From assembly GCF_023100805.1 (NCBI RefSeq), contig NZ_CP095855.1, positions 1,488,001 through 1,552,000 on the forward strand: DNA of 64,000 nucleotides, read 5' to 3'. This document shows positions 16,775 to 26,455 of the stretch, piece after piece. The position numbers and the translations under genes are program-made. The stretch is from Chitinophaga filiformis. GTDB taxonomy: Bacteria; Bacteroidota; Bacteroidia; Chitinophagales; Chitinophagaceae. The notes under the pieces are model-generated. The model did no database searches and was not told the origin of the DNA. It worked only from the letters and a program-made list of their open reading frames with translations. Position 1 is the stretch's first letter. Each line of letters opens with the position of its first letter.

Positions 16775-18076
16775 ATGAGAAAATATTATACATTACTACC
16801 TGCCCTATGCCTGATCACGCTCATGACCCAGGGACAGCAGATTAAAAAATCAGAAGTAAAACGCATATTATCCACATTAGCTGCTGATGATATGCAGGGA
16901 CGTGAAACCTTCAAACCTGGTGCGGAAAAGGCCGCTACATTCCTGGAAAAGGAATTTGCAGCGGCAGGGTTACAGCCCCTGGCAGGAGATAATGACTTCA
17001 GACAATCATTTTTTCAGTACGACACTAAACCGGTAAAACAGGAATTGGTACTGAACGGACAAGCAACCCAGGGAGAAAGAGTGTTTGTAAGCAGTGTGGA
17101 AGCTAATATCAGCTGGACACAGGACACTGAAGTGGAAATAGCCCATATCAACGCGGGCGATAATTTCGATAGCAAGGTACGGGAGCTGAAACGTACGCCT
17201 AAAAATACCCTTGTATGGGTGGACAGCACGCAAACCGAAAAATTCAATCAATATGCCGGCGGATTACAGCAGCATGGCGCCAGTAAACAGGATAGTACTG
17301 CTACCGTTGTATTTGTTTTAAAACAGCAGGCGTCTGACGATGCAGGTAAATGGTCCGTTCAGGCTTCGCAGGAAGTTACCCGCCTGCCACTTTGTAATGT
17401 AGCCGGCATGATCACCGGCAGCGGTAAACCGGATGAATATGTGATCTTTTCCGGTCACTATGATCATATCGGGATCCTGGCGCCGGTAAAGCAGGACAGT
17501 ATTGCCAATGGTGCGGATGATGATGCGAGCGGGGTGACTGCTGTATTGATGCTGGCCAGGTATTTTAAAACACACCCGCCTGTACGCAGTATTCTGTTTG
17601 TCGCATTTACCGGTGAAGAGATCGGCGGTTATGGTTCACGTTATTTTTCACGCCAGCTGGACCCTGAAAAGATCGTGGCAATGTTTAACATAGAAATGAT
17701 TGGCAAGGAGTCTAAATTCGGTAAGAACAGCGCCTTTATCACGGGTTATGAACGTTCCGACTTCGGGCAGATACTGGGCCGCAACCTGGAATCTTCCGCA
17801 TTTCATTTCTATCCTGACCCTTATCCAGAGCAGCAGCTTTTTTACCGTTCAGACAATGCTACCCTGGCAAGACTGGGAGTGCCGGCACATACCATCTCCA
17901 CTACACAGATCGATAAAGATACCCTTTACCACAGTGTGAATGACGAGATAGAAAGCATGGACTTTGATAATATCACCAGCATCATACAGGCCATCGCTAC
18001 CAGTGCTACCTCTATCGTAAATGGTAAGGATACACCCAGCCGGATAGACAAAGCGGCTGTAAGCAGCCGTCGATAA
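16775..18076 (+). CDS. Secreted M28 family metallopeptidase
   Basis: The 433-residue protein starts with a signal peptide (MRKYYTLLPALCLITLMTQG). The mature chain ends in an M28 zinc aminopeptidase domain with the metal ligands in SGHYDHIG, GADDDASGVTAVL (bridging Asp), TGEEIGGYGSRYF (Glu pair) and FNIEMIG. It has a long N-terminal region (about 25-190) before the catalytic part. It likely acts on peptides in the periplasm or outside the cell. The frame begins at 16730, but only the ATG at 16775 gives a signal peptide. It ends 1 nt from the convergent M23 gene's stop codon. Confidence 0.92.
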   Translation: MRKYYTLLPALCLITLMTQGQQIKKSEVKRILSTLAADDMQGRETFKPGAEKAATFLEKEFAAAGLQPLAGDNDFRQSFFQYDTKPVKQELVLNGQATQGERVFVSSVEANISWTQDTEVEIAHINAGDNFDSKVRELKRTPKNTLVWVDSTQTEKFNQYAGGLQQHGASKQDSTATVVFVLKQQASDDAGKWSVQASQEVTRLPLCNVAGMITGSGKPDEYVIFSGHYDHIGILAPVKQDSIANGADDDASGVTAVLMLARYFKTHPPVRSILFVAFTGEEIGGYGSRYFSRQLDPEKIVAMFNIEMIGKESKFGKNSAFITGYERSDFGQILGRNLESSAFHFYPDPYPEQQLFYRSDNATLARLGVPAHTISTTQIDKDTLYHSVNDEIESMDFDNITSIIQAIATSATSIVNGKDTPSRIDKAAVSSRR

Positions 18077-18077
18077 A

Positions 18078-18752
18078 TTAAGGGATCATCTGGAGAATAA
18101 TATTCGGATCCGGGCAATTGGCCAGGTATTTTTCCCTTTCGCTGTAACGGCATACACCGGGGTAATCTCCCTTGTTGCCTTCCATGTCAATAATGATCTG
18201 GAAATGCAGGTGAGGAGGCCAGTGGCCATTCTCCGGAATATCTCCGAAATGGGCTATCTGCTGGCCGGCTACGATCCGCATATTCTCCTGCAGGCCTTCC
18301 AGGTCGCGCAATGAAAGATGGCCATACAGTGTATGGAAAACATATCCCTCCAGCTGGTGACGAAGAATGATAGTAGCGCCGTAGTCGCCATGTATATCAT
18401 TAAACCGGAAACTATGGACGGTGCCTTCCAAAGGGGCAAATACGGGTGTTCCGGGCTCACCCCATATATCAATGCCCAGGTGCAGGCGACGGGGTTCATC
18501 AGCTGTAGAGAAGTGCTCGCTGCGTGCATAAATTGTCCTGTGTTCTGCATAGCCTCCTATGCCAAACCTGCACTGATGTGCTGCCAGCAGCTGATTTACA
18601 TAGTCGGTGAACTTTTGGGTATCATCCAGTATTGCTGTAGTAAGTGTGGCATTCCGGTCAGTGAAGTCCATAGCCAGCAGGCTGTCATTTTCCGGATCAA
18701 ACAATACTACCGGCTGAAAGGGCTGATAACGCTTCAGGATCTGTTCTAACAT
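18078..18752 (-). CDS. M23 family metallopeptidase (LytM-like)
   Basis: The 224-residue protein has a C-terminal LytM domain with the zinc motif HLGIDIWGEPGTPVFAPLEG (His and Asp ligands, about residues 91-110), TLYGHLS, and the closing HLHFQ. It has no signal peptide or membrane anchor that I can see, which is unusual for a peptidoglycan hydrolase. Similar stand-alone cytoplasmic-looking M23 proteins exist, and a related domain occurs inside some class III aminotransferase fusions, so the substrate may not be peptidoglycan. It follows leuS but a strong terminator separates them. Confidence 0.85.
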   Translation of the reverse strand: MLEQILKRYQPFQPVVLFDPENDSLLAMDFTDRNATLTTAILDDTQKFTDYVNQLLAAHQCRFGIGGYAEHRTIYARSEHFSTADEPRRLHLGIDIWGEPGTPVFAPLEGTVHSFRFNDIHGDYGATIILRHQLEGYVFHTLYGHLSLRDLEGLQENMRIVAGQQIAHFGDIPENGHWPPHLHFQIIIDMEGNKGDYPGVCRYSEREKYLANCPDPNIILQMIP

Positions 18753-18826
18753 ACTGATGGGTTGAGAGGGGCAAATTACAAAAAGTGCGCTTTTTGTTAT
18801 AATCAGTAAGATTAATAAACCCTTGG

Positions 18827-18874
18827 TATAAAACGAAAATGCCGCGGTACATACCGCGGCATTTTCGTTTTATA
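18827..18874 (-). terminator. leuS terminator, near-perfect palindrome
   Basis: Perfect 23-bp arms (18827-18849 and 18852-18874) with only two central bases. The GC-rich core GCCGCGGTA is flanked by A/T-rich tracts, so it can terminate on either strand. It begins 10 nt after the leuS stop. Confidence 0.9.
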
Positions 18875-18883
18875 GCTTGATCA

Positions 18884-21652
18884 TTAGATGACTATGTTGA
18901 TCATCCTGCCTTTTACGATCACTACTTTCTTTACAGGCTTGCCATCGATCCATTTCTGAACGGCCTCGTTCACCAACACTTCTTTTTCAATGGTCTCATT
19001 GTCTGCATCGAGCGGGAAGCTCAGTTCAGTACGTGTTTTACCATTCACCGCTATCGGGTAGGTGAAGGCGCTTTCCTTAGTGTATTTTTCTTCAAATACC
19101 GGATAGGGGGCGTCCAGGATACTGGTGGTATTGCCCAGCTGATGCCACAACTCTTCGGCAATATGTGGTGCATATGGCGCCAGTAATATCAATACCGGTT
19201 CCAGTATGCTGCGTTTATTACATTTCAGGCTGCTCAGTTCATTCACACAGATCATGAACTGGCTGACTGCTGTATTGTAAGAGAAATTCTCCGTATCAGC
19301 ATCTATTTTCTGTATGGTCTTGTGCAGTGTTTTCAGCTCTTCAGGCGTAGCTGCAGCATCTGTTACAATGATGCCTTTTTGTTCATCAGCAAACAGGCGC
19401 CATAGTTTTTTCAGGAAGCGGTGTACGCCTTCAATACCTTTAGTATCCCAGGGTTTAGACTGTTCTACCGGTCCGAGGAACATTTCGTACATACGGAAAG
19501 TATCAGCACCGAAACGCTCCACTACGTCATCGGGGTTGACAGTATTGTACTTCCCTTTACTCATTTTTTCGAGTAACACACCACAGATGTATTTTCCATC
19601 TTCCAGTATGAATTCTGCATCTTTATTGGCAGGCCTCCAGTTTCTGAAAGCGGCTATATCGAGCTCCAGACCATCTACAATGTTGACATCGGTATGCAAT
19701 TCGTCTGTCTCGTATTGATCTTTCAAGCCATGGGAAACATACGTATTCGTACCACGCACGCGATACACCATGCGGGAGCTTCCGCCGATCATGCCCTGGT
19801 TGATCAGTTTCTTATAAGGCTCCTGGAAGCTGATATATCCCAGGTCAAACAGTGCTTTTGTCCACATACGGGAGTACAGCAGGTGGCCTACAGCATGTTC
19901 GGTACCTCCCACATAAACATCTACCTGGTTCCAGTAGTCGGTTGCTGCACGGTCTGCAAACACAGCTGTGTTCTTAGGATCGGCATAACGCAGGAAGTAC
20001 CAGCTGCTGCCGGCATAGCCAGGCATCGTATTGGTTTCACGCCTGGTGTCGGCATCGATATTTACCCAGTCGGTAATGTTGGCCAGCGGCCCTTCGCCTT
20101 CTTCGCCGGGCTTATAGTTCTCTACGTGCGGCAAGGTAACGGGGAGGTCTTTCTCTTCCAGTGCGTAAGGTATACCGTTCTTATATACGATTGGGAACGG
20201 CTCGCCCCAGTAACGCTGACGGCTAAAGCCAGAGTCCCTCATCTTATAGTTGATCTGGCGTTTGCCAATACCCATTGCCTCTATTTTGTCTGCCACCACA
20301 TCCATCGCGGCGCGCATGGTCATGCCGTCGAGGAAATCGCTGTGCTGCAGGATCGCATCTTTTGTAGGGTTGGCCTCTTCTCCGTTAAAGGCATCTCCGA
20401 TAATGTTGGTGATCGGGATGTTGAAGTGTTTGGCAAAAGAGTAGTCACGCTGGTCGCCGCAAGGCACCGCCATGATAGCGCCTGTACCATATCCGGCCAG
20501 TACGTATTCAGAGATCCATACCGGGATGCGGCGTTTGTTGAACGGATTGAGCACATATGCGCCGGTAAAGCAACCGGTGATCTGTTTCACTTCCGCCAGG
20601 CGCTCACGTTCTGAGCGGCTCTGTACATAGTCCAGGTATTTTTCCACTTCTGCTTTCTGGTCTGCGGTAGTGATGCGGCTCACCAGGTCATGCTCCGGCG
20701 CCAGTACCATGAAATCCACACCGAAGATGGTATCGGGGCGGGTGGTATATACCGTTACGCTGCTATCTGCCACGCTATCAAAAGCAAACGTGATTTCAGC
20801 CCCCTGGCTCTTACCGATCCAGTTGCGCTGCATTTCCTTCATGGCGTCACTGTACTCGACGGTTTCCAGTCCTTCCAGCAGGCGGTTGGCGTACTCTGTA
20901 ATGCGGAGGAACCACTGCCTCATCTTCTTTTTAACAACAGGGTAGCCACCACGCTCACTTACACCATTCACCACCTCATCGTTGGCCAGTACGGTACCCA
21001 GGGCCGCGCACCAGTTCACCTCGGCAAAGGCCAGGTAGGCCAGGCGGTAGTGCATAAGGATCTCACGCTGGCGTGTTTCACTGAATTGCTTCCATTCTTC
21101 TGCAGTAAAGCTGATATTGCGGTCGCCGGGACATTCATAATCCTTATTACCTGCCTTTTCAAAAGCAGCTATCAGGGTTTCAATGCGTTCTGCTTTCTGC
21201 AGGGCGCGGTTGAACCAGCTATCGAAGAGCTGCAGAAAGATCCACTGTGTCCATTTGTAATAACCGGGGTCGCTGGTTTTTATTTCGCGGTCCCAGTCAA
21301 AACTGAACCCTATATTGTCCAGCTGCCTGCGGAAGGCAGCCAGGTTGTTAGCTGTAGTAACTGCGGGGTGCTGACCGGTTTCCAGTGCATACTGTTCTGC
21401 CGGCAGGCCAAAGGCGTCCCAGCCCATTGGGTGGAGTACATTAAAGCCTTTTAATCTTTTATAACGGGCATAAATATCGGATGAGATATACCCCAGTGGG
21501 TGCCCCACATGGAGCCCTGCCCCCGATGGGTAGGGAAACATATCCAGTACATAACATTTGGGTTTGGGGCTGTTGTTGCTAACCTGGTAAGCCTTTGTGT
21601 TTACCCAGTGTGCCTGCCACTTTTTCTCAATCGCCCTGAAATTGTATTCCAT
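18884..21652 (-). CDS. leuS: Leucine--tRNA ligase
   Basis: LeuRS charges tRNA-Leu and edits mischarged products. The 922-residue protein has the HIGH-like motif FPYPSGAGLHVGHPLGY (about residues 40-56), a CP1 editing domain with TTRPDTIFGVDFMVLAPEH and the region GTGAIMAVPCGDQRD, and the signature loop KMSKGKYNTVNPDD (a KMSKS variant). The tRNA-binding helical domain and C-terminal extension follow. Length is normal. It stands as a single gene divergent from ftsX and ends at a strong terminator. Confidence 0.97.
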   Translation of the reverse strand: MEYNFRAIEKKWQAHWVNTKAYQVSNNSPKPKCYVLDMFPYPSGAGLHVGHPLGYISSDIYARYKRLKGFNVLHPMGWDAFGLPAEQYALETGQHPAVTTANNLAAFRRQLDNIGFSFDWDREIKTSDPGYYKWTQWIFLQLFDSWFNRALQKAERIETLIAAFEKAGNKDYECPGDRNISFTAEEWKQFSETRQREILMHYRLAYLAFAEVNWCAALGTVLANDEVVNGVSERGGYPVVKKKMRQWFLRITEYANRLLEGLETVEYSDAMKEMQRNWIGKSQGAEITFAFDSVADSSVTVYTTRPDTIFGVDFMVLAPEHDLVSRITTADQKAEVEKYLDYVQSRSERERLAEVKQITGCFTGAYVLNPFNKRRIPVWISEYVLAGYGTGAIMAVPCGDQRDYSFAKHFNIPITNIIGDAFNGEEANPTKDAILQHSDFLDGMTMRAAMDVVADKIEAMGIGKRQINYKMRDSGFSRQRYWGEPFPIVYKNGIPYALEEKDLPVTLPHVENYKPGEEGEGPLANITDWVNIDADTRRETNTMPGYAGSSWYFLRYADPKNTAVFADRAATDYWNQVDVYVGGTEHAVGHLLYSRMWTKALFDLGYISFQEPYKKLINQGMIGGSSRMVYRVRGTNTYVSHGLKDQYETDELHTDVNIVDGLELDIAAFRNWRPANKDAEFILEDGKYICGVLLEKMSKGKYNTVNPDDVVERFGADTFRMYEMFLGPVEQSKPWDTKGIEGVHRFLKKLWRLFADEQKGIIVTDAAATPEELKTLHKTIQKIDADTENFSYNTAVSQFMICVNELSSLKCNKRSILEPVLILLAPYAPHIAEELWHQLGNTTSILDAPYPVFEEKYTKESAFTYPIAVNGKTRTELSFPLDADNETIEKEVLVNEAVQKWIDGKPVKKVVIVKGRMINIVI

Positions 21653-21792
21653 ATATTAATTAAATAATCTGTCTTATCCGAACACAGGCCTTTGTTTAGC
21701 GCCTATGTGCTGAGCTTAAAATAACGTTAAAGGACGACAAAAGTAAACATAACTGCTAATTTTTATTATTTTCGCCATTAAACGGTAGATTA

Positions 21793-22668
21793 ATGGCGCA
21801 GCAACCCGGCAAATCATCATCAAAAAAATCCAAACCTTCCTATCTCTACTCTATTATTGGGGTGGCCTTAGTGCTTTTTCTGCTGGGGACGCTCGGTCTG
21901 ATTGTCATACATGCCAATAAACTGAGCGAGTTTTTCAAGGAAAGTATTGAAATACAGGTGATTCTGAGGGATAATGTAAAGGAAGAGCAGGCCATTGCCC
22001 TGCGGGATTCCATCGCATCCCGTCCTTACGTGAAGTCTATAGAATACGTCTCCAAGGATATGGCTGCCGAGCGCTTTAAAAAGGAATTCGGAGAGGATTT
22101 TATTACCCTCCTGCAATACAACCCCTTATATGCCAGCATCAACATCAAGGGAAATGCCCCTTATGTGAATCCTGACAGCCTGAAAGTGATAGAGGCTAAT
22201 CTCACCCAGCAGAATATCGTCAGGGAGATCTCCTATCAGAGAGGACTGGTCAGCAAACTGAACGAAAATGTAAGAAAGATCGGCCTGGTGATCCTGGGCA
22301 TCTGTATACTACTCTCACTGGTCGTGATCGTGTTGATCGACAATACCATCCGCCTGGCGATGTTCAGCAACCGTTTCCTGATCAAGACCATGCAGATGGT
22401 AGGGGCTACCCGCTGGTTCATTGCCAAACCATTCGACCTGCGTAGTATTATAAACGGGGCATTAAGCGCATTGATCGCCATTGCCGGCGTAGTCGGCATT
22501 GTGTATGGGGCCGACCAGCTGTTGCCCGAACTGGCAGGTATGAGGGATTATTTCATGATGGCGCTGCTGTTCATCGGCATGATCATCATCGGGATCTGTA
22601 TCTCACTGGTCAGTACACACCGCTCCGTCATGAAGTACCTGCGTCTGAAACTGGACGATCTATATTAA
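21793..22668 (+). CDS. ftsX: Cell division protein FtsX
   Basis: FtsX is the membrane half of the FtsEX complex that controls peptidoglycan hydrolases at the septum. The 291-residue protein has an N-terminal helix (about 17-38), a periplasmic domain (about 40-165), and three more helices with the conserved block LIKTMQMVGATRWFIAKPF. The ATPase gene ftsE is not next to it, as is common in Bacteroidota. It heads a run with DUF3098 and uppP. Confidence 0.94.
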   Translation: MAQQPGKSSSKKSKPSYLYSIIGVALVLFLLGTLGLIVIHANKLSEFFKESIEIQVILRDNVKEEQAIALRDSIASRPYVKSIEYVSKDMAAERFKKEFGEDFITLLQYNPLYASINIKGNAPYVNPDSLKVIEANLTQQNIVREISYQRGLVSKLNENVRKIGLVILGICILLSLVVIVLIDNTIRLAMFSNRFLIKTMQMVGATRWFIAKPFDLRSIINGALSALIAIAGVVGIVYGADQLLPELAGMRDYFMMALLFIGMIIIGICISLVSTHRSVMKYLRLKLDDLY

Positions 22669-22694
22669 TCTGATAATTTTCACCATACGATACT

Positions 22695-22961
22695 ATGAGT
22701 AAAGCATCCAAGCATATCACCGTTGAAAAGGCAGGCGTAGAGGAACGCCCTGTTTTTGCAAAAGAGAATTACAAATTCATGATCGCCGGACTGGCTATCG
22801 TGCTCGTAGGTTTCCTGTTAATGATGGGAGGCAACAGCGATGATCCCAATACCTTCAAACCTGAAGAAGTATACAGTTTCCGCCGTATTACCCTGGCGCC
22901 GATCGTTATCGTGCTGGGCCTGATAGTAGAGATCTACGCTATCATGCGCAGACCTAAATAA
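22695..22961 (+). CDS. DUF3098 family small membrane protein
   Basis: The 88-residue protein has two hydrophobic segments (about 29-46 and 67-84) separated by GGNSDDPNTFKPEEVYSFRRI, the hallmark of DUF3098. This family is found in Bacteroidota and typically sits between ftsX and uppP, exactly as here. Function unknown; the neighbourhood suggests cell envelope or division. It starts 26 bp after ftsX. Confidence 0.92.
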   Translation: MSKASKHITVEKAGVEERPVFAKENYKFMIAGLAIVLVGFLLMMGGNSDDPNTFKPEEVYSFRRITLAPIVIVLGLIVEIYAIMRRPK

Positions 22962-22989
22962 GCGCGGATATAAAATATTGAATGTTCAC

Positions 22990-23018
22990 GGCGATGAAAT
23001 GCTCATCGCCTTTTTTTT
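22990..23018 (+). terminator. Terminator after ftsX-DUF3098
   Basis: GGCGATGA (22990-22997) pairs with TCATCGCC (23003-23010) and is followed by eight T. It separates ftsX-DUF3098 from uppP. Confidence 0.9.
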
Positions 23019-23056
23019 GATAACAGTACTTCAGAACTTAAATTCTTTTAATTGTC

Positions 23057-23857
23057 ATGGATATCTGGCAGGCGATTATTATTGCGATAGTGGAAGGATT
23101 AACCGAATTCTTACCTGTATCGTCAACAGGTCATATGGTGATCACCAGTGCATTGTTAAAGCTCAACAAAGACGAATTCACCAAACTGTTTGAAGTTTGT
23201 ATCCAGCTGGGAGCCATCCTGGCAGTGGTCGTTTTATACTGGAGAAAATTCCTGGTATTCGATAAGAACAGGATCAGTTTTTATATAAAGCTGATCGTCG
23301 CTGTATTACCGGCGCTGATTGTCGGTTACTTATTTGCAGACCGCATTGATGCATTGCTCGAAAGCCCCCTGGTGGTAGGTATCACCTTATTGCTTGGAGG
23401 GATCGTACTGCTGTTTGTCGACAACTGGTTTACCCGGCCCACTATAGAAAAGGATGAACAAATTAGCCTCTTTAAGGCCCTGCGCATCGGTTTCTGGCAG
23501 TGTGTGGCCATGATACCGGGCGTGAGCCGCAGCGCCGCTACCATCATCGGTGGTATGCAGCAAAAGCTGACCCGTAATGTAGCTGCGGAATTTTCCTTCT
23601 TCCTGGCAGTACCCACCATGGCGGCAGCCACCGGTTATAAGCTGCTGAAGGGACGTGAACTGCTGATGTCCAACACTGAAAACCTGAAACTCCTGTTGAT
23701 AGGAAACGTCGTGGCATTCATCGTGGCCATGATCGCTATAAAATTCTTCATCAATGCCCTCAAGAAATATGGTTTCCGGGTATGGGGATACTATCGTATT
23801 GTGGTAGGCATCGCAATCCTGGTGGCTATCGGGCTCGGTTACAAATTATCTGTATAA
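23057..23857 (+). CDS. uppP: Undecaprenyl-diphosphatase UppP (BacA)
   Basis: UppP removes a phosphate from undecaprenyl pyrophosphate so the lipid carrier can be reused for peptidoglycan and other polymers; it is also linked to bacitracin resistance. The 266-residue membrane protein shows both family signatures: [15 protein letters not shown] (about residues 13-27) and [15 protein letters not shown] (about 152-166). About eight hydrophobic segments are present. A terminator precedes it, so it may have its own promoter. Confidence 0.96.
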   Translation: MDIWQAIIIAIVEGLTEFLPVSSTGHMVITSALLKLNKDEFTKLFEVCIQLGAILAVVVLYWRKFLVFDKNRISFYIKLIVAVLPALIVGYLFADRIDALLESPLVVGITLLLGGIVLLFVDNWFTRPTIEKDEQISLFKALRIGFWQCVAMIPGVSRSAATIIGGMQQKLTRNVAAEFSFFLAVPTMAAATGYKLLKGRELLMSNTENLKLLLIGNVVAFIVAMIAIKFFINALKKYGFRVWGYYRIVVGIAILVAIGLGYKLSV

Positions 23858-23873
23858 CTAAACTTTAAAATAA

Positions 23874-23906
23874 AAGGCAGGTCCCGGATCGTATGGTCCG
23901 GGCCTT
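23874..23906 (+). terminator. Weak terminator-like hairpin after uppP
   Basis: CCCGGA (23883-23888) pairs with TCCGGG (23897-23902), with flanking AAGG/CCTT. There is no T-run, so this is tentative. Confidence 0.3.
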
Positions 23907-23929
23907 ACTATTTAATCATCTGTACCTGT

Positions 23930-25174
23930 ATGAGAGTTATTTCCCTCTTCCTGTGCTGTATGCTGATCAGCTACGCTGCCGTGGCGCAACGTAATTATGT
24001 TCCCGGCACGATCGTTACCCTGAAGAATGATTCACTGAAAGGTTTTATAGACTTCCGCAACTGGTATCAGTCGCCGGGCGAAATTGTCTTTAAAGGAAGC
24101 CTGTCCGACGCGAATGAGCAACGATTCAAGCCGGCAGATATTAACGGGTTCAAAGTAGCGGAACCTGACGTTGAATATGTAAGCCGGAAATTGCGTATCG
24201 ATATTACCAGGCAGGATATCAAAAGCCTGAATGAAAGCACTGAGCGTATCGTACAGGATACCCCGGTATTCCTGATGAGAATAGTGACAGGGCCGTATAA
24301 CCTGTATCAGTATATAGATCCGTTTTCAAGGGCGCACTATATTTATGATGCCGTTGATGTGCCGGCCAGAGAACTGGAGTATATACAGCAATATGTAGAG
24401 CGCTCCTCGGGCAGCGGCATCTTTACAGATGAAAGATATAAAGACCAGTTAGCGGCTTTGTTTGCAGATAATGCCGAACTGTCGGAAAAGGCCGGGAAAG
24501 TACCTTACAGGGAAGCGAACCTGAAAAAACTGTTCCTGGCTTACAACACCTATAAGGCGCCGGGAAGCGGAACGCAGCAGCCGGTAAGGGTTCAGAAGAA
24601 AGCGCATCTGCCGGTGACTTACGGCATCATGGGGGGAATAGCGTTTAACAGCTATCCTTTTAGCGGAGCTGCCTTTTTAGGACAGGGGGAATATGAAAAT
24701 ACCCAAAGCCCTGTAGGCGGTATCTGGACCGATATTCCCCTGGGCCGTAACGGACGTAATATCTCCTTCGTCGCAGAGTTGCTATATAAAAAACTGGAGG
24801 CTAACGGGGATTTGCATGGTGTGTACAACGGTGCTGTTGTAAAGTTTGCGTTCAGCTATTTACAGTTAAATACATTGTTCCGTTATACCTATCCGACTAA
24901 AACAGCAATAAGGCCTTATATCAATGCCGGCATCGGGAATGGGTTCGTAATTAAAACGAGTGAGAACAGGATACTGAGAAGCCGCGACACGCAATGGCAG
25001 GTTGCAATAGACGGGCCCCGTAAATATGAACAGACATTAGTAGGAGGTATAGGCGTAAAGATCTATAAAGTGAACGTTGAAGCAAGGTATACAACAGGCA
25101 ATGGCTTCTCTCCTTATCCCGGAGGGAAATCTGCTATTCACAGCTTTCAGATCCTGGCCGCCTATGGTTTCTAA
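23930..25174 (+). CDS. Secreted protein with a probable C-terminal outer-membrane beta-barrel
   Basis: The 414-residue protein has a signal peptide (MRVISLFLCCMLISYAAVAQ). Residues 25-200 form a soluble region that begins with GTIVTLKNDSLKGFIDFRNW, a motif common to a group of uncharacterised Bacteroidota envelope proteins. Residues 225-414 show alternating strands with Gly and aromatic residues (TYGIMGGIAFNSYP, FVAELLYKK, the terminal FQILAAYGF), typical of a small porin-like barrel. Function unknown. The stop codon overlaps that of the convergent alanine dehydrogenase gene by 3 nt. Confidence 0.8.
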   Translation: MRVISLFLCCMLISYAAVAQRNYVPGTIVTLKNDSLKGFIDFRNWYQSPGEIVFKGSLSDANEQRFKPADINGFKVAEPDVEYVSRKLRIDITRQDIKSLNESTERIVQDTPVFLMRIVTGPYNLYQYIDPFSRAHYIYDAVDVPARELEYIQQYVERSSGSGIFTDERYKDQLAALFADNAELSEKAGKVPYREANLKKLFLAYNTYKAPGSGTQQPVRVQKKAHLPVTYGIMGGIAFNSYPFSGAAFLGQGEYENTQSPVGGIWTDIPLGRNGRNISFVAELLYKKLEANGDLHGVYNGAVVKFAFSYLQLNTLFRYTYPTKTAIRPYINAGIGNGFVIKTSENRILRSRDTQWQVAIDGPRKYEQTLVGGIGVKIYKVNVEARYTTGNGFSPYPGGKSAIHSFQILAAYGF

Positions 25175-26388
25175 CCTTTCACTGCCAGCAGTAATTCCAG
25201 GTCTGTATATTTCAGTTTGAACTTTTCACTGAGATGATAATTGGTCAGTGCACCTTTATAGAGATAGATACCATTGCGTACACCGCGCTTGATCCATACA
25301 AGATTTTCAAAGCCGCCATCATCGGCCGCTTCCAGCAACAGGGGCATCAGTACATTACTGATCGCTTCTGATGCGGTGCGGGCAAAGCCTGAGGGGATGT
25401 TAGGTACGCAATAATGCACGACATCATATTTTTTGAAGACAGGATTCTCATGACTGGTGATCTCTGAGGTTTCGAAACAACCACCACGGTCGATGCTGAC
25501 ATCCACGATCACTGATCCTGCTTTCATATTGCTGACCATCGCCTCTGTTACAACGATAGGTGTACGACCGCTCTGGGATGACAATGCACCCACTGCCACA
25601 TCTGCATTGCGGAGTTGTTCCGCCAATACCTTAGGCTGCATAACAGATGTGAATATACGTACGCCGATATTGTTCTGAAGGCGTTTCAGCTTGTATATAT
25701 TGTTGTCAAATACCTTTACAGAAGCGCCTAAGGCCATTGCCGTTCTGGCCGCGAATTCGCCTACAATACCCGCCCCGATGATCACTACCTTGGTAGGCGG
25801 AATGCCGGTCACACCACCCAGCAGAATACCTTTCCCTTTATTACCATTACTGAGGTACTGACCTGCAAGCAACATCACCGCACCGCCGGCTATTTCGCTC
25901 ATAGCCCTTACAATAGGGTACGTACCTGCATCATCTTTCAGGTTCTCAAAAGAGAGCAATGTGATCCTTTTTTCCATCATCTTCTGTACCTGCTCTATCT
26001 TCAGGGCAGCAAGGTGGATAGGGGAAATAACGATCTGATGAGGGTGCAGCAGTTCTATTTCTTCATCATTCAGCGGCGCAGACTTTACGATGATCTCCGC
26101 TTTGAATACTTCCTTTTTATCATACAGGATCTCGGCGCCGGCCTCTGAGAAATCGGTATCATAGAAATGTGAGCCGTCGCCGGCTTTATGTTCTACTACA
26201 ATATGATGACCATTGCTGGCTAATATGCTAACCGCATCGGGTGTTAATGCAATGCGGTTCTCCTGGAAGGACGTCTCTTTAGGTATGCCAATAAATAAAC
26301 GGGAGTTTTTTTGTGGAATATCTAACGTTTCTTCCAGTGGTGAATACGTAAAGCCAGCACTCACAACAGGTTTTTGCCTTTGCTCCAT
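25171..26388 (-). CDS. ald: Alanine dehydrogenase
   Basis: The enzyme reversibly deaminates L-alanine to pyruvate with NAD. The 405-residue protein belongs to the alanine dehydrogenase/transhydrogenase alpha family: FIGIPKETSFQENRIALTP (about residues 32-50), Lys and His in VEHKAGDG and SPIHLAAL, Rossmann motif VVIIGAGIVGEFAARTAMALGA, and the later VDVSIDRGGCFETS and HYCVPNIPSG. It is longer than Bacillus Ald because of an N-terminal extension. It lies 67 bp downstream of tsaE and has its own promoter element in that gap. Confidence 0.92.
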   Translation of the reverse strand: MEQRQKPVVSAGFTYSPLEETLDIPQKNSRLFIGIPKETSFQENRIALTPDAVSILASNGHHIVVEHKAGDGSHFYDTDFSEAGAEILYDKKEVFKAEIIVKSAPLNDEEIELLHPHQIVISPIHLAALKIEQVQKMMEKRITLLSFENLKDDAGTYPIVRAMSEIAGGAVMLLAGQYLSNGNKGKGILLGGVTGIPPTKVVIIGAGIVGEFAARTAMALGASVKVFDNNIYKLKRLQNNIGVRIFTSVMQPKVLAEQLRNADVAVGALSSQSGRTPIVVTEAMVSNMKAGSVIVDVSIDRGGCFETSEITSHENPVFKKYDVVHYCVPNIPSGFARTASEAISNVLMPLLLEAADDGGFENLVWIKRGVRNGIYLYKGALTNYHLSEKFKLKYTDLELLLAVKG

Positions 26389-26429
26389 ATGATTATCAAG
26401 ATTGGTCCGGGTGATTTTTTCCGCGTATC

Positions 26430-26437
26430 CAAAGATA
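26430..26437 (-). promoter_or_regulatory. ald promoter, -7 element inside an inverted repeat
   Basis: TATCTTTG on the minus strand matches TAnnTTTG. It lies within CGTATC/GATACG (26424-26429 and 26434-26439), whose arms are four bases apart. The ald ATG is 41 nt downstream. Confidence 0.5.
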
Positions 26438-26455
26438 CGTCATTTGTTTAAAGCA

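Noticed and set aside
19694-20614. Plus-strand open frame of 306 codons inside leuS
   Set aside because: It is antisense to the LeuRS catalytic and editing domains and has no recognisable features.
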